Part shown: in pieces, positions 1 to 10,018 of the stretch
How the letters are laid out: every line of letters begins with the position of its first letter
Numbering within the stretch: the stretch's first letter is position 1
Assembly (NCBI RefSeq): GCF_004342485.1
Contig: NZ_SMBU01000015.1
Span: forward strand, 1-64,000
Direction: 5' to 3'
Origin: Roseateles saccharophilus
GTDB taxonomy: Bacteria > Pseudomonadota > Gammaproteobacteria > Burkholderiales > Burkholderiaceae_C
DNA: 64,000 nucleotides
Notes under the pieces: model-generated
Told to the model about the DNA's origin: nothing
What the model saw: the letters and a program-made list of their open reading frames with translations, nothing else
Database searches by the model: none
Program-made: the position numbers and the translations under genes

Positions 1-545
1 AGCGCCTTGACCATGGCGCGCGCACTCTGGCCATGGATGTCGTTGACCAGCACGTTCAGCCGCACCCCGGCGTCGACCAGCACCTTGTGCAGGCGGTTCT
101 TCTCGGCACTGGCCGCACCCACGAGCTTTTGCCGCTGACGGGCCACCAGCCGAAGCTCGCGCAAGTCCCTCGGTGGGATGAACGACGCACGCAGCAAGCC
201 CGCGCGCGCCAGCGTGGCCAGCCACTGCGCGTCAGCCATGTCGGTCTTGCGACCGGGCACGGCCTTGACGTGGCGCGCGTTGACCACCCACGCCACGATG
301 CCCACCGCCTCCAATGCCGCGAACGGGCTCTTCCAGTACACCCCCGTGCTCTCCATCACCACCACCTCGGGCACGATCTCCAGCGTCCACTGCGCCAGGG
401 CACGGCGGTCGCGTTTGAAGGCGCCGAAGTCTCGCTTGGTGACCTCCACGCGACCATCGTCATGTTCGACGACCGCGCACGCGGTGATCTTGGCTTGGTG
501 AACGTCCAGCGCTATGACGCGCTTGTGCATCGGGGTCAATTCCAT
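1..545 (-). CDS. IS110-family transposase, 5' part (runs off window edge)
   Basis: About 181 N-terminal residues are visible on the minus strand; the 3' end lies outside the window. The frame starts MELTPMHKRVIALDVHQAK and carries the RuvC-like DEDD pattern of IS110/IS1111 transposases: D14 (ALDVHQ), E65 (VVMESTGVYW), and D102 and D105 (GRKTDMADAQWLA). These enzymes move circular IS intermediates, and in recently studied members they are guided by an element-encoded bridge RNA. The C-terminal serine-containing domain is not in the window, so intactness and subgroup (IS110 or IS1111) cannot be judged. There is no frame break in the visible part. The family call is secure. Confidence 0.9.
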   Translation of the reverse strand, partial: MELTPMHKRVIALDVHQAKITACAVVEHDDGRVEVTKRDFGAFKRDRRALAQWTLEIVPEVVVMESTGVYWKSPFAALEAVGIVAWVVNARHVKAVPGRKTDMADAQWLATLARAGLLRASFIPPRDLRELRLVARQRQKLVGAASAEKNRLHKVLVDAGVRLNVLVNDIHGQSARAMVKA

Positions 546-745
546 GGCTGAGCTCCTGGCGCTTGAACAACAATCGCAAGCGTGCGGGCCCGCGCAGGTG
601 CCGCCGACCAACGGCCTGCCGGGCAAGCCCGGCGGCTCTGTTTAATGTGGGCTGTCAGGCGCGTCCAGTCCCTCACGGGACTGGACATCGCTCGCAGGCA
701 ATCCTGGGTACGAGTGGTCGGCAGCGGGTCAACTTAGAGATCGCG
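546..745 (-). other. Hairpin-rich region upstream of the IS110 transposase (possible element end / bridge RNA)
   Basis: This 200-base stretch lies between the transposase start and unique sequence before the sensor kinase. It holds two strong hairpins: a 10-bp perfect stem with a 4-base loop at 663-686 (GTCCAGTCCC / GGGACTGGAC) and a GCCGGGC-AA-GCCCGGC stem at 618-633. In the IS110 subgroup the non-coding end upstream of the transposase encodes the bridge RNA; in the IS1111 subgroup it lies downstream. Assigning this region to the element is inference, because the element boundary cannot be seen without a second copy. Confidence 0.4.
663..686. repeat. Perfect 10-bp inverted repeat (hairpin)
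   Basis: GTCCAGTCCC, loop TCAC, GGGACTGGAC. It is not followed by a T-tract on either strand, so a simple intrinsic terminator is unlikely. It lies in the presumed IS110 end region. Confidence 0.75.
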
Positions 746-930
746 GTCCAAGGCCATCAATAAATTGATCGACCTCTACCCGCGCTGGCCCGCACACCCC
801 AGTGTCTTCCATCATCCAGGGTGCTCGCCTGGTTCATGCCACTTAGGGCAGCATCCGGCAGGCAGGCCGCGGGTGCCTGCAGAATAGCCGGGCCATCGGG
901 CAAGGCTGCGGTCGCGCGAAGGGGGGATGC

Positions 931-3900
931 ATGGGGCTTGCTGAGAGGAGCGTCCGTCGGGAGAAGCACAGGATGCTCTTTGCTCGCGGCAAGCCGGCGG
1001 CCATCCACGGCTACCTGCTGCGCAGGATCCTGGGCATCGTCTTGCCGGCCTTTGCGATCTTTGCTGCGGCCATCTATCTCATCGTCATACACCCGGCGCA
1101 GCAAGAACTTGCCGGCACCACGATGGGCCGGGCCTCGGAGCAGGTGGAGGGCGACGTCCGCCGCCTGTTCGGCAATGCAGCCGAGCAGCTGAAAATCGTG
1201 GAGGACTGGGGCCGCAGCGGGCAGCTGCAGACCGAGTCGCCGCAGGTCTTCGCGAATCTGCTGATCCCGGTGCTGAAGGCGCAACGCAGGATTGCCGGGG
1301 CCATCTTTGCCGACGGGCTGGGCCGCTATACCGAGCTCAATCCGGAGCCCGACCAGGCGCAGGGCTGGATCGTGCGGGTCACCAACCTCCCCCGCGACGG
1401 CGCCATGCAGCGCTGGTTCCACTATGACGACGACGGGCGGCTGCTGCGCGAGGAGCGGATCGACCGCCTCTACGACGCCCGCACCCGGCCCTGGTTCAAG
1501 CAGGCGATGGCCACGCCCGAAGGACGGCTGCACTGGACGGAGCCTTACACCTTCTTCAAGCGGTCGGACATCGGCATCACGGCCACGCGGCGCTGGGCCG
1601 ATGCAGCGACGGGCGATGCGCGCGTCGTCGCCTTCGACCTGCTGATGCAGGACCTGTCGCTGTTCACGTCGCGGCTCAAGGTAGGCACGAACGGCAGCGC
1701 CGCGCTGCTGACCCGCGACGGCCGGCTGCTGGCGCCGCCGCGCTTCCTGCCACGACTCGCGGAAGGCCCACCGGCCTGGCTGCTGAAGACACCCGCGCAG
1801 GCCGGCGCGGCCAAGCTGGACGCCGCGCTGCAGCCCTGGCGGGAACAGGGCAGCCCCACCGGAACCTCGGTGCTGTACGAGTTCGGCGGCGAGCCGTGGA
1901 TTGCCATGTTCCGGCCGCTGGAGTTCGGCGACCTGCAGCTCCGCGTAGCGACGCTCGGCCCCAGGGGCGACTTCTCGCTGACCACCCACTGGCACGCCAC
2001 GGCGATGGGCATCATGGTGCTGGCCGTGCTGGCGCTCGTCTTCACGGTGGCGCAGGGCTTCTCCCGCCGCTTCGCCCGCGTCGTGGACCACCTCGTCGCG
2101 GAGAGCGAACGCATCGGCAACCTGCAGCTCGACGGGCCGGTGCAGCTGTCGACGCGCATCCGCGAGATCGACACGCTGGTCGGCGCGCAGGAGCGCATGC
2201 GGGTGATGCTGCTGGAGGCGACGCGTGGCCTCGAGGCCAAGGTGGCGGAGCGCACCCGGGACCTCGAGCGGCTGACCCAGGAACAGCAGCAACTGCTGTC
2301 CAGCCTGGGCGTGGCCAAGCAGATGGCCGAGGAGGCCACGCGGGCCAAGTCGATGTTCCTGGCCAATATGAGCCACGAGATCCGCACGCCGATGAACGCC
2401 ATCATCGGCATGGCCTACCTGGCGCAGCGGACCGAGCTGACGCCCAAGCAGCGTGACTACTTGAGCAAGATCCACAGCGCCGGCACGGCCCTGCTCGGCA
2501 TCATCAACGACATCCTCGACTTCTCGAAGGTCGAGGCGGGCAAGCTCGAACTGGAACAGGTGCCGTTCCGGCTCGACGAGGTGCTGGCAAGCGCCACCGC
2601 GCTGGTGGCCCAGAAGGCCGCCGACAAGGGCCTGGAGATGCTGTGCGACATCGCCTGGGACGTGCCGCTCGCGCTGCACGGCGACCCGCTTCGCCTCGGA
2701 CAGGTACTGACCAACCTTGTCAGCAATGCCGTCAAGTTCACCGAGCACGGTCAGGTCGCAATCCGCGTGCACGGCGTGGAGCGCGCGGGCGATCGCGTGC
2801 TGCTGCAGATCGAGGTCAGCGATACCGGCATCGGCATGACACGCGAGCAGACCGCCGGCGTGTTCCATGCCTTCAGCCAGGCCGACGGCTCGACCACACG
2901 CAAATACGGCGGCACGGGCCTCGGACTTGCCATCTGCAAGCGCATCGTCGATGTGATGGGCGGCACGCTGCACGTCGACTCCACGCCCGGGCAGGGCAGC
3001 AACTTCGGCTTCAGCGCCTGGTTCGGGGTGGGCGAGCGCGCGGCGCAACCGCGCCGTGCCGTGCCCGAGGCGCTCAAGGGCATGCCGGCCCTGGTGGTCG
3101 ACGACAACGCGGCGGCGCGCGAACTGCTGTCGCGGGCGCTGGACGCGCTGGGCCTTGCGGCCCATGCGGTGGCGTCGGGCCCCGAGGCGCTGCGTGCCGT
3201 GGCCACCGCGGTGCAGCGCCCCTTCGGCGTGGCCTTCGTCGATGCCGCGATGCCGGCGCCGGACGGGATCGACACCGCGGGGCTCCTGGCCCGCGTGGCG
3301 CCGGCGTTGCCCGTCGTGCTGCTCAAGCCCTTCGACGGTGAAGACGCGGGAAGCGCGCGCGCGGCGGGCGCGCCGGCCAATATCCTGGCCTCCCTGACCA
3401 AGCCGGTCAGCGCGTCATCACTGGCCGACATCCTCGTCACGCTGTTCGCGTCGCGCGCGCCGGCCGCCCCGGCGGCCAGCTCGCCGCATGCGCCGGCACG
3501 TCCGCTGCAGGGGGCGCGGCTGCTGCTCGCCGAGGACAACGAGGTCAACCAGCAGATCGCCCGCGAACTGCTCGAAGGCGCCGGCGCGGCGGTGGACGTC
3601 GCCGGCAACGGCCACGAGGTGCTGAAGCTGCTCGACGGTGCCGGCCCGGCGCGCTACGACGCCGTGCTGATGGACCTGCAGATGCCGGACATGGACGGCT
3701 TCGAGGCCACGCGGCGCATCCGCGCCGACACACGCTTCGCCGGCCTGCCCATCATCGCCTTGACCGCCCACGCGCTGCCCGAGGAGCGCCTTCGTTGCCT
3801 CGAAGCGGGCATGGCGGACCATGTTTCCAAGCCGCTGGAGCCGGCGGTCGTTCTGCAGACCATCGCGCGCTGGATCGCGACGACACCGTCATCGCCCAGC

Positions 3901-4152
3901 CCGAGCCCGCCCGCCGCCGACAGCGGGGCGGTCCAAGCCGCGAACCAGCTTGCGACCCTGCTGCGGCGTGCCGACGGCGTGGCCGTGGACTATTTCTTCG
4001 AGCACACCCCGCTGCTGCGTACGCTGTTCGGGGCGGATGACTTCGGCGCTTTCGAGTGGGACGTCAGAAACTATGATTTCGACGCCGCGCTCGGCCGCCT
4101 GCGGCGCGCGGCCGAGGCGCTCGGCATGACATTTTCGGAGCCGATTCCATGA
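931..4152 (+). CDS. Hybrid sensor histidine kinase with two receiver domains
   Basis: 1073 residues from this start. A transmembrane segment at about 30-52, a large periplasmic sensor region with Cache-like features, and a second membrane segment at about 355-375 are followed by a linker and coiled coil. Next come HisKA with the phospho-acceptor H482 in [12 protein letters not shown], the ATPase boxes [15 protein letters not shown] and GGTGLGLAI, and two receivers (VVDDN... and LLAEDN...[10 protein letters not shown]...SKP). The C-terminal tail resembles the end of evolved hybrid kinases, but a full Hpt domain is not apparent. An alternative ATG at 973 has a better ribosome binding site (GGGAGA, 9 bases upstream) and may be the true start. 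The stop overlaps the next gene by 4 bases, so the HD-GYP regulator is probably its partner. The signal is unknown. Confidence 0.9.
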   Translation: MGLAERSVRREKHRMLFARGKPAAIHGYLLRRILGIVLPAFAIFAAAIYLIVIHPAQQELAGTTMGRASEQVEGDVRRLFGNAAEQLKIVEDWGRSGQLQTESPQVFANLLIPVLKAQRRIAGAIFADGLGRYTELNPEPDQAQGWIVRVTNLPRDGAMQRWFHYDDDGRLLREERIDRLYDARTRPWFKQAMATPEGRLHWTEPYTFFKRSDIGITATRRWADAATGDARVVAFDLLMQDLSLFTSRLKVGTNGSAALLTRDGRLLAPPRFLPRLAEGPPAWLLKTPAQAGAAKLDAALQPWREQGSPTGTSVLYEFGGEPWIAMFRPLEFGDLQLRVATLGPRGDFSLTTHWHATAMGIMVLAVLALVFTVAQGFSRRFARVVDHLVAESERIGNLQLDGPVQLSTRIREIDTLVGAQERMRVMLLEATRGLEAKVAERTRDLERLTQEQQQLLSSLGVAKQMAEEATRAKSMFLANMSHEIRTPMNAIIGMAYLAQRTELTPKQRDYLSKIHSAGTALLGIINDILDFSKVEAGKLELEQVPFRLDEVLASATALVAQKAADKGLEMLCDIAWDVPLALHGDPLRLGQVLTNLVSNAVKFTEHGQVAIRVHGVERAGDRVLLQIEVSDTGIGMTREQTAGVFHAFSQADGSTTRKYGGTGLGLAICKRIVDVMGGTLHVDSTPGQGSNFGFSAWFGVGERAAQPRRAVPEALKGMPALVVDDNAAARELLSRALDALGLAAHAVASGPEALRAVATAVQRPFGVAFVDAAMPAPDGIDTAGLLARVAPALPVVLLKPFDGEDAGSARAAGAPANILASLTKPVSASSLADILVTLFASRAPAAPAASSPHAPARPLQGARLLLAEDNEVNQQIARELLEGAGAAVDVAGNGHEVLKLLDGAGPARYDAVLMDLQMPDMDGFEATRRIRADTRFAGLPIIALTAHALPEERLRCLEAGMADHVSKPLEPAVVLQTIARWIATTPSSPSPSPPAADSGAVQAANQLATLLRRADGVAVDYFFEHTPLLRTLFGADDFGAFEWDVRNYDFDAALGRLRRAAEALGMTFSEPIP

Positions 4153-5264
4153 ACAGTGGCCCCCTGCCGACGGTGCTGATCGTCGACGACACGCCGCAGA
4201 ACATCGCGCTGATGACGGGGCTGCTCAAGGACAACCACCTGACGCGCGTCGCAACCAGCGGCGAGCGCGCGTTGCAGGCGGCCATGCTGGCGCCGCTGCC
4301 CGACCTGATCCTGCTCGACATCATGATGCCCGGCATGGACGGCTACGAGGTCTGCCGCCGGCTGAAGGCCGACCCCGCGTTGCAGCACATCCCGGTCATC
4401 TTCCTGACCGCCAGGACGGACGCCGGGGATGAGCAGAGGGGCCTTGACTGCGGCGCGGCGGACTACATCACCAAGCCGATCTCGCCGCCCATCGCGCTGG
4501 CCCGCATCCGCAACCATCTGGCGCTCAAGACCGCCTCCGACCGGCTCAGGCATCAGAACGCACGCCTCGAAGCCGAGGTGGCCCGGCGCACGCACCAGAT
4601 CCAGCAGACCCAGGACGCGACCATCACGGCCCTGGCCTCGCTGGCCGAGGCGCGCGACGACGAAACCGGCAACCACATCCAGCGCACCCAGCACTACGTG
4701 AAGCTGTTGGCGCAGGCGCTGCGGGCGCATCCGCGCTTCGCGGACTTCCTGACCGGCGAAGTCCCCGACCTGCTGTTCAAGTCGGCGCCATTGCACGACA
4801 TCGGCAAGGTCGGAATTCCCGACGCCATCCTGCTCAAGCCGGGCCGGCTGACGCCGCAGGAGTTCGAGATCATGAAGACCCACACGACGCTGGGCCGCAA
4901 CGCCATCGCCAAGGCCGAGCAGATGATGGACGAGCCCAGCTCCTTTCTGCGCTTCGCCCGCGAGATCGCCGAATCCCACCAGGAGAAATGGGACGGCTCG
5001 GGCTACCCGCGGGGACTGGCGGGCGACACGATCCCGATCTCGGCGCGGCTGATGGCCCTGGCCGACGTCTACGACGCGCTGATCTCGCGCCGGGTCTACA
5101 AGCCGGCCTTCACGCACGAGGAGGCGGTACGCATCGTCGGCGAGGGCAGCGGCACCCACTTTGATCCCGACATCGTTGCGGCCTTCCTCGCCATCCATGA
5201 GGACTTCCGTCAGGTTGCGATGCGCTTCGCCGACGATGGCGGCCTGCCGACCGACAAGCACTGA
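4149..5264 (+). CDS. Two-component response regulator with HD-GYP phosphodiesterase domain
   Basis: 371 residues. An N-terminal receiver has the DD pair in [10 protein letters not shown], phospho-acceptor D57 in [13 protein letters not shown] and the KP motif. A coiled linker of about 30 residues leads to an HD-GYP domain with the metal-binding HD at 216-217 (HDIGKVGIP) and the GSGYPRG signature near 285. Such RpfG-like proteins hydrolyse cyclic-di-GMP when phosphorylated. The ATGA overlap with the upstream hybrid kinase implies translational coupling and one signalling unit. The output process cannot be inferred. About 125 bases without a recognisable gene or terminator separate it from the convergent mgtC. 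Confidence 0.92.
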   Translation: MNSGPLPTVLIVDDTPQNIALMTGLLKDNHLTRVATSGERALQAAMLAPLPDLILLDIMMPGMDGYEVCRRLKADPALQHIPVIFLTARTDAGDEQRGLDCGAADYITKPISPPIALARIRNHLALKTASDRLRHQNARLEAEVARRTHQIQQTQDATITALASLAEARDDETGNHIQRTQHYVKLLAQALRAHPRFADFLTGEVPDLLFKSAPLHDIGKVGIPDAILLKPGRLTPQEFEIMKTHTTLGRNAIAKAEQMMDEPSSFLRFAREIAESHQEKWDGSGYPRGLAGDTIPISARLMALADVYDALISRRVYKPAFTHEEAVRIVGEGSGTHFDPDIVAAFLAIHEDFRQVAMRFADDGGLPTDKH

Positions 5265-5389
5265 GTCGAGAACCGGAGGCGGCCGATCTCGCTCGGGCGG
5301 GCGCACAGCTGAGGCCCACATCGACCATCGGGCCGCCCCAGGTGCGGCATCCCATCCAGTCGCCCGGCGGTCAGGTTCCGGGGGCACGG

Positions 5390-6107
5390 TCATTCGGTCG
5401 TTGAAGGGCTCCAGAAGGCCTGCGTGACGCAATCCTGAGCCGACAGCTCGGCCACGACGGCGTCGAGCTGATGCCCGTCGAGCGCGCTGGCGGTGAGCAC
5501 GGCCTCGATCTCGACGGCGTCGGAGCCGAGGGCGTGGATGATCAGGTCCTGTGTCGGGTAGGCGACGGCCTCCAGCGCCGCCTCCAGCCGGGTCAGGGCC
5601 TCCCGCTGCCTCACCTTGGGCGCAATGACATAGAAGGTGTAGGTCGCCTCGACTGCCTCGGTGTCCAGCGGCTGCCGGTTGATGCGGTTCACCACCGGCC
5701 GCAGCAGGGTGTTGGCGGACAGCACGAAGGCGGTGGCCAGCAACGCTTCGACCAGCAGGTCAGCGCCCGCGCAGGCGCCGACGGCGGCAGACCCCCAGAG
5801 CGTGGCGGCTGTATTGAGCCCGCGCACATTGCCCTCCCTCGCGCATGATCACGCCCGCGCCGAGAAAGCCGATGCCGGAGACGACATAGGCGACGACGTG
5901 CACGGCCGCTTCATGGCCGCCCAGGCGATTCGCCATGTCCACGAAGATGGCCGCGCCGACCGCCACCAGGACATTGGTTCTCAGCCCCGCGGTTCGTTGG
6001 CGGTACTGCCTCTCCAGCCCGATGAGCGCGCCCCGTGCGAAGGCTGCCACCAGGCTGACCGTGGTGCCCAAGGCCGAAGCCAGGTTGATGTTGTCGATGG
6101 CCTGCAT
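5390..6107 (-). pseudogene. mgtC: MgtC-family protein, broken by a one-base frameshift
   Basis: The start codon at 6107 opens a frame with the MgtC N-terminal hydrophobic domain (TVSLVAAFARGALIGLERQ, GIGFLGAGVIMREGG). The family motif continues only after a frame change (VRGLNTAATLWGSAAVGA and the cytoplasmic C-terminal domain) to a stop at 5390. The shift maps to the CCCTCCC run at 5832-5838: removing one base there restores a continuous frame of about 238 residues, the usual family length. The two halves are otherwise well preserved, so this is a recent mutation, a phase-variable tract or a sequencing error. It lies 11 bases downstream of mgtA. MgtC proteins modulate membrane energetics and growth at low magnesium. 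Confidence 0.85.
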
Positions 6108-6118
6108 GCCGCCCCCGG

Positions 6119-8884
6119 TCACTGCCAGCCGTAGCGGCGCGTGTAGAAGGCCTTCATGGCCTGGGTCAGCACCATGTAGCCGAGCAGGATGGCGGCGAGC
6201 ATCGGGAAGTAGGACGCCGGCAGCGCCTGCAGCTTGAAGTAGTGCGACAGCGGCCCCATGGGCAGGAAGATGCCGACGGCCATGATGGCCGTCGTGCCCG
6301 CCAGCAACGCGGCACCCGGCCGGCTCTGCAGGAAGGGGATCTTCCGCGTGCGAATCATGTGGACCACCAGGGTCTGGGTCATCAGACCTTCGATGAACCA
6401 GCCGGATTGGAACAAGGTCTGGTGCTCGGTCGAATTGGCCCCGAAGACGAACCACATGACGACGAATGTCACGATGTCGAAGATCGAGCTCACCGGGCCG
6501 AAGAACAGCATGAAGCGGCCGATGTCGGCCGGGTTCCACTTCTGCGGGTCCTTCACGAGCTCGTCGTCGACGTTGTCGAAGGGAATGGCGATCTGCGAGA
6601 AGTCGTACAGCAGGTTCTGGACCAGCAGGTGCATGGGCAGCATCGGCAGGAAGGGGATGAAGGCACTTGCCACCAGCACCGAGAACACGTTGCCGAAGTT
6701 GGAACTGGCCGTCATCTTGATGTACTTGAGCATGTTGGCGAAGGTCTTGCGCCCCTCGACAACCCCCTCCTCCAGCACCATCAGGCTCTTCTCCAGCAGG
6801 ATGATGTCGGCGGCCTCCTTGGCGATGTCGACCGCCGAGTCCACGGAGATGCCGATGTCCGCCGCCCGCAGCGCCGCCGCATCGTTGATGCCGTCGCCCA
6901 TGAAGCCCACGACATGGCCGTTGGCCTTGAGCGCACGCACGATGCGCTCCTTGTGAGCGGGCGTGAGCTTGGCGAAGATGGCATGCGCCTCGACGGCCGC
7001 AGCCAGCTCCTCCTCGCTCATGCGCTCGACATCGGAGCCCAGCACTGCGGCCTGGTCCAGCAGCCCCACCTCGCGGCAGATCTTCGAGGTCACCAACTCG
7101 TTGTCGCCGGTGAGAACCTTGACCTTCACGCCATGGGCGGCGAGCGCCTCGAGGGCAGGCCGCGTGGACTCCTTCGGCGGGTCGAGGAAGGAGACATAGC
7201 CGATCAGCGTCAGATCCGACTCGTCGGCAATGCCATAGGCTTCCTGCGTGGGCGGCAGCTCCTTGGAGGCCACCGCGACCACCCGCAGGCCGTCCTCGTT
7301 GAGCCCGGCCGTCACGGAGCGCACACGCTGCAGCAGGGCAGGCGTCAATGCTTCCACCGCGTCGCCATGCCGCACGCTGCTGCACGCGGCCAGGATCTCC
7401 TCGACGGCGCCCTTGCAGATCAGGACATGGTGGTCCTCGTGCTCGGCCACCACCACGGACATGCGCCGGCGCTGGAAGTCGAAGGGGATCTCGTCGACCT
7501 TGCGGAAGTTCGAGGCGGGATTGAGCTCCTTGTGGATCTCGCTGTGCTCCAGAACGGCGACGTCCAGCAGATTCTTCAGGCCGGTCTGGTAGTAGCTGTT
7601 CAGATAGGCGGCCTCCAGAACATCGTCGGAGTCCTCGCCCCAGACGTCGGTATGGCGCGAGAGGAAGATCTTGTCCTGCGTCAGCGTGCCGGTCTTGTCC
7701 GTGCACAGCACGTCCATCGCGCCAAAGTTCTGGATCGCATCCAGGCGCTTCACGATCACCTTGCGGCGCGACAAGGCCACGGCGCCCTTGGCCAGCGTGG
7801 ACGTGACGATCATGGGCAGCATTTCCGGCGTGAGGCCGACGGCGATCGACATCGCGAACAGGAAAGCCTCGGTCCAGTCGCCCTTGGTGAAGCCGTTCAG
7901 GAAGAGCACCAGCGGCGACATGACGAACATGAAGCGGATCAGCAGCCAGGCCACCTTGTTGACGCCGGCCTGGAACTGCGTTGGCGCCCGATCCGTGGCC
8001 GTCACCCGCTGAGCCAGCGCCCCGAAATACGTCGCCGGCCCGGTGCCCACCACGACGGCGGTCGCGGAGCCCGAGACCACGTTGGTCCCCATGAAGACGA
8101 TGTTCTCCAGGTCGAGTGCATTGGTGGCGCGGGCCTCCCGCTGCCGTGCGAACTTCTCGACGGGCAGGGACTCGCCGGTCATGGCCGCCTGGGCAACGAA
8201 CAAGTCCTTGGCTGCCAGCACGCGGCAGTCGGCCGGGATCATGTCCCCGGCGGACAGCAGGACGATGTCGCCGGGCACCAGTGAGGCCATGGGCACCTCG
8301 GCCTTGCGCGAGGGCTTGGGGTGCAGCTGCACCTCGAAATAGACCAGCGCCTCCTGCTCGATGTCCTTGGCCGGGTCGCGACGCAGTACTGTCGCCGTGT
8401 TGCTGACCATGGCCTTGAGCTTGTCGGCGGCGATGTGGGACTTGCGCTCCTGGACGAAGCGGATCGCCACCGAGATCACCACCATGGAGCCGATGACGAC
8501 CGTCGCCTTCATGTCCTCCGTCAGATAGGAGATCGCCGCGAGCAGCGTGAGCAGCACGTCGAAGGGCGTCTTGTAGCAGTGCCAGAGGTGGGCCCACCAG
8601 GACAGCGGCTTGTCCTGCTCGACCACATTGGCGCCTGTCCGCTCCCGGATGGCGTCGGCCTGCAGGCCGCTCAGCCCGTCCGAATGGGAGCCCAGCCGGG
8701 CCAGCAAGGCATCGGGTTCCTCGGTGGCGGCCTGGATCAGGCCCTGTGCCAACGACGGCGGCACCTCCTTGCTGATGGCTGCCTCGCGCAAGCCCTCGAG
8801 CATCAGCAGGCGCCGGAAGTGGCGGCCTATGCCCCGGGTCCGGACGAAGCCCGCAAAAAGTTCATTCACAAAGGTCAGTGCCAT
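6119..8884 (-). CDS. mgtA: Magnesium-translocating P-type ATPase (P3B type)
   Basis: 921 residues, the usual MgtA/MgtB length, in the inner membrane. Visible motifs are the actuator loop MTGESLPVEK, the phosphorylation site D396 in CTDKTGTLT, the hinge GDGINDAAALRAADIGIS, and membrane segments in two blocks with the C-terminal set after about residue 690. The cytoplasmic N-terminus (FRRLLMLEGLREAAISKEVP) is typical of the family. It imports Mg2+ down its gradient using ATP. The start at 8884 has only a weak ribosome binding site, and a short out-of-frame ATG overlaps just upstream. mgtC follows after 11 bases. Expression in related bacteria rises at low magnesium; three small reading frames upstream may belong to its leader. 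Confidence 0.95.
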   Translation of the reverse strand: MALTFVNELFAGFVRTRGIGRHFRRLLMLEGLREAAISKEVPPSLAQGLIQAATEEPDALLARLGSHSDGLSGLQADAIRERTGANVVEQDKPLSWWAHLWHCYKTPFDVLLTLLAAISYLTEDMKATVVIGSMVVISVAIRFVQERKSHIAADKLKAMVSNTATVLRRDPAKDIEQEALVYFEVQLHPKPSRKAEVPMASLVPGDIVLLSAGDMIPADCRVLAAKDLFVAQAAMTGESLPVEKFARQREARATNALDLENIVFMGTNVVSGSATAVVVGTGPATYFGALAQRVTATDRAPTQFQAGVNKVAWLLIRFMFVMSPLVLFLNGFTKGDWTEAFLFAMSIAVGLTPEMLPMIVTSTLAKGAVALSRRKVIVKRLDAIQNFGAMDVLCTDKTGTLTQDKIFLSRHTDVWGEDSDDVLEAAYLNSYYQTGLKNLLDVAVLEHSEIHKELNPASNFRKVDEIPFDFQRRRMSVVVAEHEDHHVLICKGAVEEILAACSSVRHGDAVEALTPALLQRVRSVTAGLNEDGLRVVAVASKELPPTQEAYGIADESDLTLIGYVSFLDPPKESTRPALEALAAHGVKVKVLTGDNELVTSKICREVGLLDQAAVLGSDVERMSEEELAAAVEAHAIFAKLTPAHKERIVRALKANGHVVGFMGDGINDAAALRAADIGISVDSAVDIAKEAADIILLEKSLMVLEEGVVEGRKTFANMLKYIKMTASSNFGNVFSVLVASAFIPFLPMLPMHLLVQNLLYDFSQIAIPFDNVDDELVKDPQKWNPADIGRFMLFFGPVSSIFDIVTFVVMWFVFGANSTEHQTLFQSGWFIEGLMTQTLVVHMIRTRKIPFLQSRPGAALLAGTTAIMAVGIFLPMGPLSHYFKLQALPASYFPMLAAILLGYMVLTQAMKAFYTRRYGWQ

Positions 8885-8976
8885 CTCATTTTTCTCGGTA
8901 GGTGCTTTTGGCCCGGATCGGGATGGGCGTCGCGAGCAGCGTCGCAGGTTTGCGTGTCACGCCTCTGTCAAACAGC

Positions 8977-9138
8977 TCAAAGCAAGCTGACGAGCAGCCC
9001 CTGGAACGGACGATGGGGCTGGAGACGCGGCTCGTGGCGGCCAACGGCCTGCCTGGACAGCCTCTCGCGCACCCAGCTCAAGATGAACGGGCCGGTGCAA
9101 CGGCGGGAAAAACGAGAAATCAGCGAACGGAACAGCAT
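8977..9138 (-). CDS. Possible small protein (53 aa) upstream of mgtA
   Basis: Starts at 9138 behind a good Shine-Dalgarno sequence (AGGAGA, 6 bases before ATG). It begins MLFRSLISRFSRRCTGPF, is very basic, and resembles no family I recognise. It is the nearest of three short frames, all in mgtA orientation and all with strong ribosome binding sites, between 9478 and mgtA. In GC-rich DNA short open frames are common, so only the ribosome binding site and the repeated arrangement support it. Confidence 0.3.
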   Translation of the reverse strand: MLFRSLISRFSRRCTGPFILSWVRERLSRQAVGRHEPRLQPHRPFQGLLVSLL

Positions 9139-9179
9139 GGGGTTCTCCTGCGGACGGCACGCCACAGGCCCCTCACATG

Positions 9180-9287
9180 TCAGTCGCGAAGAGCCCGGCA
9201 GCGTCCGGCCTGATGAACGGGGACGATGGAAGAAGAAAGGCGGGGGACGTGGCGCGCGCAGGGGCGCCAACTAGGGGCGGGGTCCAT
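9180..9287 (-). CDS. Possible leader peptide (35 aa), Asp-Pro-x-Pro start
   Basis: Starts at 9287 with GAGGAG 6 bases before ATG. The peptide begins MDPAPSWRPCARHVPR. The proline-rich, Asp-Pro start recalls the enterobacterial MgtL leader peptide (Glu/Asp-Pro repeats), whose translation controls mgtA by Mg2+ and proline supply. Homology is not shown; the similarity is by eye and the distance to mgtA (about 300 bases) is similar to known leaders. Confidence 0.3.
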   Translation of the reverse strand: MDPAPSWRPCARHVPRLSSSIVPVHQAGRCRALRD

Positions 9288-9316
9288 GGGAACTCCTCGG
9301 CTTGGCGGGTTGAGAG

Positions 9317-9478
9317 TCAGCCCGGGCGACGAAGGGCGCAACGCAGCCGCAGCGTGGGCCAGACCGTGAGGCGGTCCAGGGCCGCCACGCGCTCGGCGAG
9401 CTTGGGCTCGCGAGCCGGGCGCACCGGGGCCGCGCACGGCGCGGTGCGGGAGGGATCGACGGGAGCGATTTGACGCAT
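9317..9478 (-). CDS. Possible small protein (53 aa), proline-rich start
   Basis: Starts at 9478 behind AGGAGAGCTGCG. The N-terminal half has prolines at about every fourth residue (MRQIAPVDPSRTAPCAAPVR) and the C-terminal half is basic. No family is recognised. It is the first of three tandem short frames before mgtA, with gaps of 29 and 41 bases between them, as in an operon leader. Confidence 0.3.
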   Translation of the reverse strand: MRQIAPVDPSRTAPCAAPVRPAREPKLAERVAALDRLTVWPTLRLRCALRRPG

Positions 9479-9736
9479 CGCAGCTCTCCTGGGCGAGGGA
9501 GGCGCGCGGTGGACGGTTGGCGCGACCACGGCGAACCGTGGCCGGCATGCCGATGACCGAGGGGGTCGCCGTCGAGGGAACTCGGCGCGTCGGGATGAAA
9601 GGAGCTGCGGCCTGCGAGGGCCTGCAACCCGGAGCGGGCGTCAGAAGGCCTGGCAGGCGGCGGCCATCACGGCACGCATCGAATCGCTGCGACTACTGGC
9701 ACTGTCCACGCACGGGGCTCCGAAGTTGATATTCGT

Positions 9737-10018
9737 TCATTGTTGCACCGCAACACTGCTCCGGTCAACGCGCTTCCCCTCCACCCGGAGGGATCCCCTG
9801 GAGGAAACCTGCGTGCTGTGGCCTGGCATCGCGAGAAGATGCACAGGCTTGCCGTCGGTCGGAGCAGGCAAGGCGAAGACTGGCCGTTCAGCCGAGTTCG
9901 ACGCGGCAGGTCGGCAGCCCTCGGAAACAACCGTTACGCCGGGCGGTTCGAGCGCCGCGAGGAAGAAGGCCTGGCTGGCGGCATGGTCACCGCCTCCGAT
10001 TCTCAAGTGATCGAACAT
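9737..10018 (-). pseudogene. Remnant of a VOC (glyoxalase/bleomycin-resistance) family gene
   Basis: From the ATG at 10018 the minus strand reads MFDHLRIGGGDHAASQAFF, the classic start of small VOC proteins, then ALEPPGVTVVSEG and a further recognisable block (ERPVFALPAPTDGKPVHLL) near residue 60. The sequence then drifts out of any VOC pattern and the metal-site half is absent. The reading frame has lost a central segment and its C-terminal domain, so it is called a decayed fragment. Boundaries are approximate. Confidence 0.55.

Noticed and set aside
618-686. Hairpins read as intrinsic terminators
   Set aside because: No T-run of useful length follows either hairpin on either strand.
8885-8976. 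Mg2+ riboswitch (M-box or mgtA leader) directly before mgtA
   Set aside because: I cannot recognise the conserved core or helices of a known magnesium riboswitch in this segment by eye.
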